The position numbers and the translations under genes were made by a program. From assembly GCA_038496675.1 (NCBI GenBank), contig CM076668.1, positions 2,903,182 to 2,967,181 of the forward strand: DNA of 64,000 nt, in the 5' to 3' direction. Origin of the DNA: Rachycentron canadum. Taxonomy: Eukaryota; Chordata; Actinopteri; Carangiformes; Rachycentridae. The notes under the pieces were generated by a model. The model made no database searches and was not told the DNA's origin. It saw nothing but the letters and a program-made list of their open reading frames with translations. Shown here in pieces: positions 59,601 to 64,000 of this stretch (position 1 is the first letter of the stretch; each line of letters starts with the position of its first letter).

Positions 59601-60654
59601 AAGAGAACAGGTGGAGTAATTGGTTGGTATTTTAAGTTTTTTCTTTCTCAGCTTGTGGCTCCTCACAGCAGCTTTTTCTATTTAAATGAACAGGAAGCAC
59701 CGAGACTTAAACCTTGCTATCGATGGGAATGGATCAATACTAGGAGTGTAACAATACATTTTTACAACAATACGGTACAATATCATTTTCCATGGCTCTG
59801 ACACGATGCAGTGACGACGTTTGGCTCATTTAGAACGATACGATTCAATGACTTGAAATCGATACAGCGACAAAAAATTAAACCGGTGTGACTGTGAAAT
59901 AAAAACCTGGATACTGGGCGGTTTTTGTTGTAACGCTGGTGCACGTTGATGATGTCACCCACAGGGAGAGCGAATGGGAGTAACGTTGAACATTTCTTTC
60001 CCGTTAAAAGTGCTAAAAAAAAAATACACCCGTGTTAAGTTTGTCCTGCTTAAATACAACGTGCAAATTCTTAGTTTGGATATAGTCGATTATTTACCTT
60101 GCAAATCAATTTTAGGTTCGATATTCGTCCCTGTGAAGGACGACGTCTATCGCTCTGCAAGATCGTAGGAATATAAATCGATGCATCGACGTACTGGATG
60201 AATCAATACTGAACTATGTGCACAGGAAGTAAAAGGAAAGCACAATATCTGTGTCATCTGACCTTTAGCGTGGCATAACATACTTGTGATTGACCCCCCC
60301 CGGTAACTCTATTCTCTGAGTCCTGGACTCAAACCACCACAACAACCAAAATTTCAAAATGGCTTTTTCAAGTCAGCACAAAGCTGCTTGTACACCATTT
60401 CAGGGAACACATAGCCATCACGAAAAGCACAAGAGCTCTTTGTCGGTCCACACTTTATGGATGAATGGATGATGGCACCTGATCACACAATCGGATTTAC
60501 AAAACTCATCATCCGTCATCACTGTATCACAGATATTTTCCGTCATGTGAGAGGTTGCAGCTAATCCAGCTAACGTTAGCCTCCGGTTGCTCATCCGCAT
60601 CGCTAGCACTCAATGAACTCATGAGTGTTAGGGTAGTGGTGGGAGAAAAACCAA
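56619..60654. other. No gene recognised
   Basis: Contains a (CA)n/(CG) run at 57016-57058 in a locally CG-rich setting, a G-rich stretch near 57404-57428 and otherwise unassigned sequence. The area 56,930-57,240 has a mild CpG excess. Open frames up to 111 codons have no domain. Confidence 0.45.
57016..57058 (+). repeat. (CA)n with CG interruptions
   Basis: CACACACACACACGCACGCG-type run. Confidence 0.9.
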
Positions 60655-61157
60655 GTGTGAACCCATCGTGACTTCACCCATCGGTTTGTGAAGGTTTTGA
60701 AGCCTCCAGTTTGCAATTTGGTCGTCGCCATCTTGGTTTTTTGAAACCAGAAGAAACCATATTTGGAGGAGAAGGTGGAGCTGAGGAGGAATGAGGGGTG
60801 GATCTGACCTGCTCTGTAGTCTATCCTGATTGGGTGGTACAGTCTGTCAATCACGTGGTAGCCACGCCCCCTAATTCATCCCCTGCTTTATGGTCTATTT
60901 TCCTCTAAATGGACCATCATTTGAAAAATGGTCATGTTGTATTGAAGACTTGAAACTAGAGACTGAGACCATAAACTCATTAGGAAAACGTTTACTGAGC
61001 TAATAAATCAAGTGAGAAGTAGGGACATTTTCCCATAGACTTCAATACAATCTGACTTCTTTAACAACCAGTGGAGTCGCCCCCTGATGGTCATTAGAGA
61101 GAATGAAGGTTTGAGGCTCTTCAGCATTGGCTCCACTTTACAGACCCAGAGATTTTG
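60655..61157 (+). repeat. Dispersed repeat family A, copy 7, reference copy
   Basis: The most complete copy in the window (about 500 bp). Landmarks in order: GACTTCACCCATCGGTTTGT, GTTTTGAAGCCTCCAGTTTG, GTCGTCGCCATCTTGGTTTT, AACCATATTTGGAGGAGAAG, TGGATCTGACCTGCTCTGTA, GTACAGTCTGTCAATCACGT, CATGTTGTATTGAAGACTTG, GACCATAAACTCATTAGGAA, CATAGACTTCAATACAATCT, TGGAGTCGCCCCCTGATGGT and TCAGCATTGGCTCCACTTTA. No open frame and no terminal inverted repeat could be seen; the left and right ends are only approximate. It resembles a widespread fish interspersed repeat. Confidence 0.85.
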
Positions 61158-61641
61158 TTTAGTTGTTAAACATTATGCTGCAAACTGAAGAAAACTTGCT
61201 TTTTGCTAAAGGGTTGAGAAAAAAAAAGAACAGAGAGAGAGAGAGAGTCATTGGTCAGATTAGGGTTTCCCAGCAGGCTTTGATTTGTACTTTTGGAACA
61301 AAGTAACCTAATTAGACAAACAAAATATAATTTTTTTTTTTTTTTTTTTTTTTTACATTTTTAATAGAATATGCAGTTTTGCGAAACCTGACTCAAAACT
61401 GCAAGTGTGACGGGCCCCTGTCAGCCGGTGCCACTGCAACTGGCCCCTGCTTCACTGTCAATAATGACACCATTGCATCTGACGTCAGACCTGTGGCAGA
61501 TGAGTCTCAGGGACCAGCTTTCCCTCATTCTTTTAAATCTAACCTGATTCTCACACAACAGATCAGTGTTGCTTTAAAAAAAAAAAAAAAATACAGAATC
61601 TCATCAGCCTCAACTTTAACTGACAAGTGATTTTCAGACTG
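61158..61641. other. No gene recognised
   Basis: (GA)n near 61229-61247, a roughly 24-base poly-T near 61331-61354 and a 15-base poly-A near 61576-61590. No gene. Confidence 0.5.
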
Positions 61642-61729
61642 CATATATATATATATCTATATCTATATCTCTCTCTATATATATATAGAGAGAGAGAGAG
61701 ATATAGATATCTATATATATATAGATATA
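61642..61729. repeat. Quasi-palindromic TA/TC/GA repeat
   Basis: TATATATATATATCTATATC and CTCTCTCTATATATATATAG followed by (AG)n and ATATAGATATCTATAT form a large imperfect inverted repeat around about 61680. 61701-61716 is a perfect 16-bp palindrome. Confidence 0.9.
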
Positions 61730-62533
61730 ATTATTTTATTGCCTATTGCTCTGGCACATGTAGCACTATTTCATTACAAACCATGTAATTGACTTTAATA
61801 ACACCAGAAGTGCATGTTTTGTTCAGTACAACATGTTTTTCAATACACACATTGTGCCAACATGTGAAGTTGCTGTAACAAAATTAATTATGTCACAGTT
61901 AAGTGCTTTACATAAAAACAACAACAACAAAAAAAAAACTAATAATAATAATTAAAATGTAGTAAATGGCAATAATGGTCAACAAGCGTTGGTTTATCTG
62001 GCCAGATGTATGTGGACGGCCCTGTGTCCTTTTGGTGTGGGGTCGGAGGGACTTAAAATAGTTTGAAATGAGCCGAGAAGAAGCTTTAAATATAATTTCA
62101 CAGTTAAGTGAATAAATATAAAATATCTGGGGAAATGAAAAATACTTTTTTTTTTTTTTGCATTTGCATTGCATTATGGGGAATGGTAAACTCGCTAAGT
62201 GCAAAGTCCAGGGGCTTTGGCTCGGACTCCGTGTGAACCAACACAACAACACAAACATGAAGTGTAACCATCACATTGTTTGTGTGCAGCTCTTTGTATT
62301 CAGATTTTGGAAAATGTAAATATTCCATGATGATATAACAATTATATTTCATCTGCCAGTCATAAAATATGCAGAGCAAATGTGTGATGGGCAACACACA
62401 CAGACACATACACACACAGACACACACACTGTGTCTTCCTGCTTCTTGTTTGAGAGGAGCAGATTGGTAGAAAGGCTGCCAGTCTTTTTGGTAATGATCT
62501 TGTTTGTGTATGCTCTCTCACTCTGGATGTGAG

Positions 62534-62537
<4 letters not shown>
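61730..62537. other. No gene recognised
   Basis: AT-rich with a poly-T near 62147-62159 and a CA-rich stretch at 62393-62429. Confidence 0.5.

Positions 62538-62604
<67 letters not shown>
62538..62604 (+). repeat. (TG)33 microsatellite
   Basis: A pure TG run of about 67 bases. Confidence 0.97.
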
Positions 62605-62605
<1 letters not shown>

Positions 62606-62739
62606 ACAAATTCTCTGGCATGAATCTGATTCCAACTGTTCACAATTCTTCCCACAGTCAGATCCTCACTGTATCTTCTCCTCCTTCCTCTGAGCCTGAA
62701 GCTGAATCACTCTTCACCTTCTCTCTTCAACACAAACTG

Positions 62740-62766
62740 CTCTCTCTCTCTCTCTCTCTCTCTCTC
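62740..62766 (+). repeat. (CT)13 microsatellite
   Basis: A pure CT run ending TCTCTCCAG. Confidence 0.95.
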
Positions 62767-62799
62767 CAGAACATGAGACATTTTTCTGCAGCACGCGGG

Positions 62800-63015
62800 T
62801 TTTTCCATGCCCGCCCGGTCTGTCTGTGCGCGCACCCGCAGCCGCCGCGCGCATCGCTCCTCTTGTGAATCCCGACAGTGTGTAAAAGCCGCAGAAGCCG
62901 GGTGGCCCCGGCCCCCGGGCCCCGGCCGCGGCCCGCGGCCCCCGGCCCTCGGTGCCGGACCGGAGCGCAGCGCCAAGTCCACCACACCACGATCCGTTTC
63001 TGAGGATGCAAACAC
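62800..63015. promoter_or_regulatory. Candidate CpG island
   Basis: Abrupt rise in GC and CpG compared with the rest of the window: GCCCGCCCGGTC, GCGCGCACCCGCAGCCGCCG and GGCCGCGGCCCGCGGCCCCC. CpG-containing words continue through 63,160-63,330 and 63,450-64,000. Such islands mark vertebrate promoters and first exons. No start codon with a recognisable peptide, TATA box or splice site could be assigned, and direction is unknown. The overlapping open frames on both strands here are a product of GC content. Confidence 0.5.
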
Positions 63016-63086
63016 ACACTGCCGCTCCTCACACCTGAGCAGAGAGCCCATCATTATTATTCATTATTAGAGTCATAGACAAACAT

Positions 63087-63130
63087 CCTCCTCCTCCTCC
63101 TCCTCTTCTTCTTCTTCTTCTTCTTCTTCT
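63087..63130 (+). repeat. (CTC)n-(TTC)n trinucleotide run
   Basis: About six CTC units, then about eight TTC units; a pyrimidine-only strand. Confidence 0.93.
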
Positions 63131-63261
63131 CAGTCTCTGGGCGCATCCTGTTCCCCGGTGCGTCAAAGCGGCGCGCGGACTTTTACAACCAGTGTTATCT
63201 GTCCCGGAATGTGTGTAAATTGGGTTTTCCCTCCTCACCCCAATCCTCCCCAACTCATTAA

Positions 63262-63296
63262 CCCCCCCTCCCCCCCACACACACACACACACACAC
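63262..63296 (+). repeat. C-run then (CA)n
   Basis: CCCCCCCTCCCCCC followed by about ten CA units. Confidence 0.92.
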
Positions 63297-63380
63297 TCCC
63301 CTCACGTCCAGGCTCATATCTGCGCGGGATAACTGTCATTTTGAGGAATCAGTGTTGTAGTTGCGCCCAGGGTGTGTGTG

Positions 63381-63444
63381 GGATGGAGGGAGGGAGGGAG
63401 AGAGAGAGAGAGAGGGAGAGACAGAGAGAGAGGGAGAGAGAGGG
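63381..63444 (+). repeat. Purine (GA/GGGA) tract
   Basis: GGAGGGAGGGAGGGAGAG followed by GAGAGA interrupted by one C; otherwise purine only. Confidence 0.93.
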
Positions 63445-64000
63445 AACCGTGCCGTAAATTTTCGAACATTTAGGCAGAGGATGACCGGAAATCGTGTGGT
63501 GAGGTTCCCAAAATAAGAGCACGGGAAGACGAAGCGCCGCAAACGCGCAAAGTGCTCCGTGTTGCCGAAGTTGCATGTTGAGGAAAAACACAGCAGTGCA
63601 CTGCGATCGCACGGCGACTCCGCGCTTTGTGAAGCCCACAACTAATCACACAAGCTTAAAGAGCACGGGAGCACCGCCTTGGTCTGCAGGTGGATGGAGC
63701 GGGTCTACATCAGAGAGTCTGGGACCCTCCATAAGCTGCTCCCTACACTGTAAACGTCCTGTTTTCCCGGTTTGCCTCACAGCCCCCCCCCCAATTCGGC
63801 TGCATCTCAGTGCCAGTTTTTGGTCAGTAAGTATGAGCCGGCGCCTCAGAGCCCCCCCCAAAAAAACATGCGCTAAATCGATGCGCCTCTCAATCGTGGG
63901 CGAGAACTCGAAGCTTTTATTGTGACGGCGGGCACCGGAAGCCTGGCTGGTATTCCGCTGAACTTGGCGCCGGTCCCCCTGCAGTGACGGAGAGGAGGGG
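63445..64000. other. CpG-containing edge sequence, no gene recognised
   Basis: Includes C runs at 63783-63791 and 63852-63859. Codon-like open frames (up to 116 codons, plus, 63575-63925) lack domains. It may be 5' flank or untranslated exon of a gene beyond the window. Confidence 0.35.

Noticed and set aside
62707..63070. Several frames of about 100 codons on both strands in the CpG island
   Set aside because: Arg/Pro/Gly-rich products of GC-rich DNA and CT repeats. A first exon may exist, but none of these frames can be preferred.
1..64000. CRISPR arrays, operons, phage or bacterial mobile systems
   Set aside because: No regularly spaced short direct repeats with unique spacers and no compact gene clusters; the sequence is vertebrate in texture.

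Overview
The window reads as nuclear DNA of a ray-finned fish, probably a percomorph. It is AT-rich overall, has dense dinucleotide microsatellites and long poly-A/poly-T runs, and carries several interspersed repeat families that I recognise from teleost genomes. These include the GGCGGCACGGTGG...ATGGATGG repeat, a tRNA-like SINE, TTAA-flanked AAGGTCC...GGACCTT elements, Tc1/mariner-type transposons and fish LINE fragments. Nothing looks bacterial, viral or organellar. I could not identify any intact protein-coding gene. The longest open frames (205, 201 and 140 codons) show no domain, no biased codon use and no splice context, and I treat them as chance.

Layout. 0-4 kb: a TTAA-flanked element, a (CAG)24 tract, two opposed copies of a fish repeat, one weak candidate exon on the minus strand and a decayed LINE reverse transcriptase. 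4-13 kb: mostly sequence I cannot assign, with repeat fragments, an L2/Rex1-like LINE remnant and a TG/G microsatellite that holds an assembly gap with sequencing-adapter sequence at its edge. 14-15 kb: a roughly 180-bp tandem repeat. 16-26 kb: SINE-like units and the first copies of a dispersed family called A here. 26.5-27.7 kb: a near full-length, dead Tc1/mariner element; an internally deleted sibling lies at 36.2-36.9 kb. 34-39.5 kb: an inverted pair of a second dispersed family (B), ending in a nested repeat cluster. 40-61 kb: further A copies, a stem-loop array, a second TTAA-flanked element with an internal duplication, and long unassigned stretches, some of which look like constrained non-coding DNA. 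62.7-64 kb: a CpG-rich, simple-repeat-rich edge that may be the promoter or first-exon region of a gene lying beyond the window.

In biological terms this is an intergenic or deep-intronic vertebrate segment shaped by transposons. I found no convincing novel multi-gene system. The observations most worth checking are the Tn5/Nextera adapter at the assembly gap, the shared catalytic-residue loss in both Tc1 copies, the B-family inverted pair, the CpG island at the right edge and the candidate exon near 2.8 kb.
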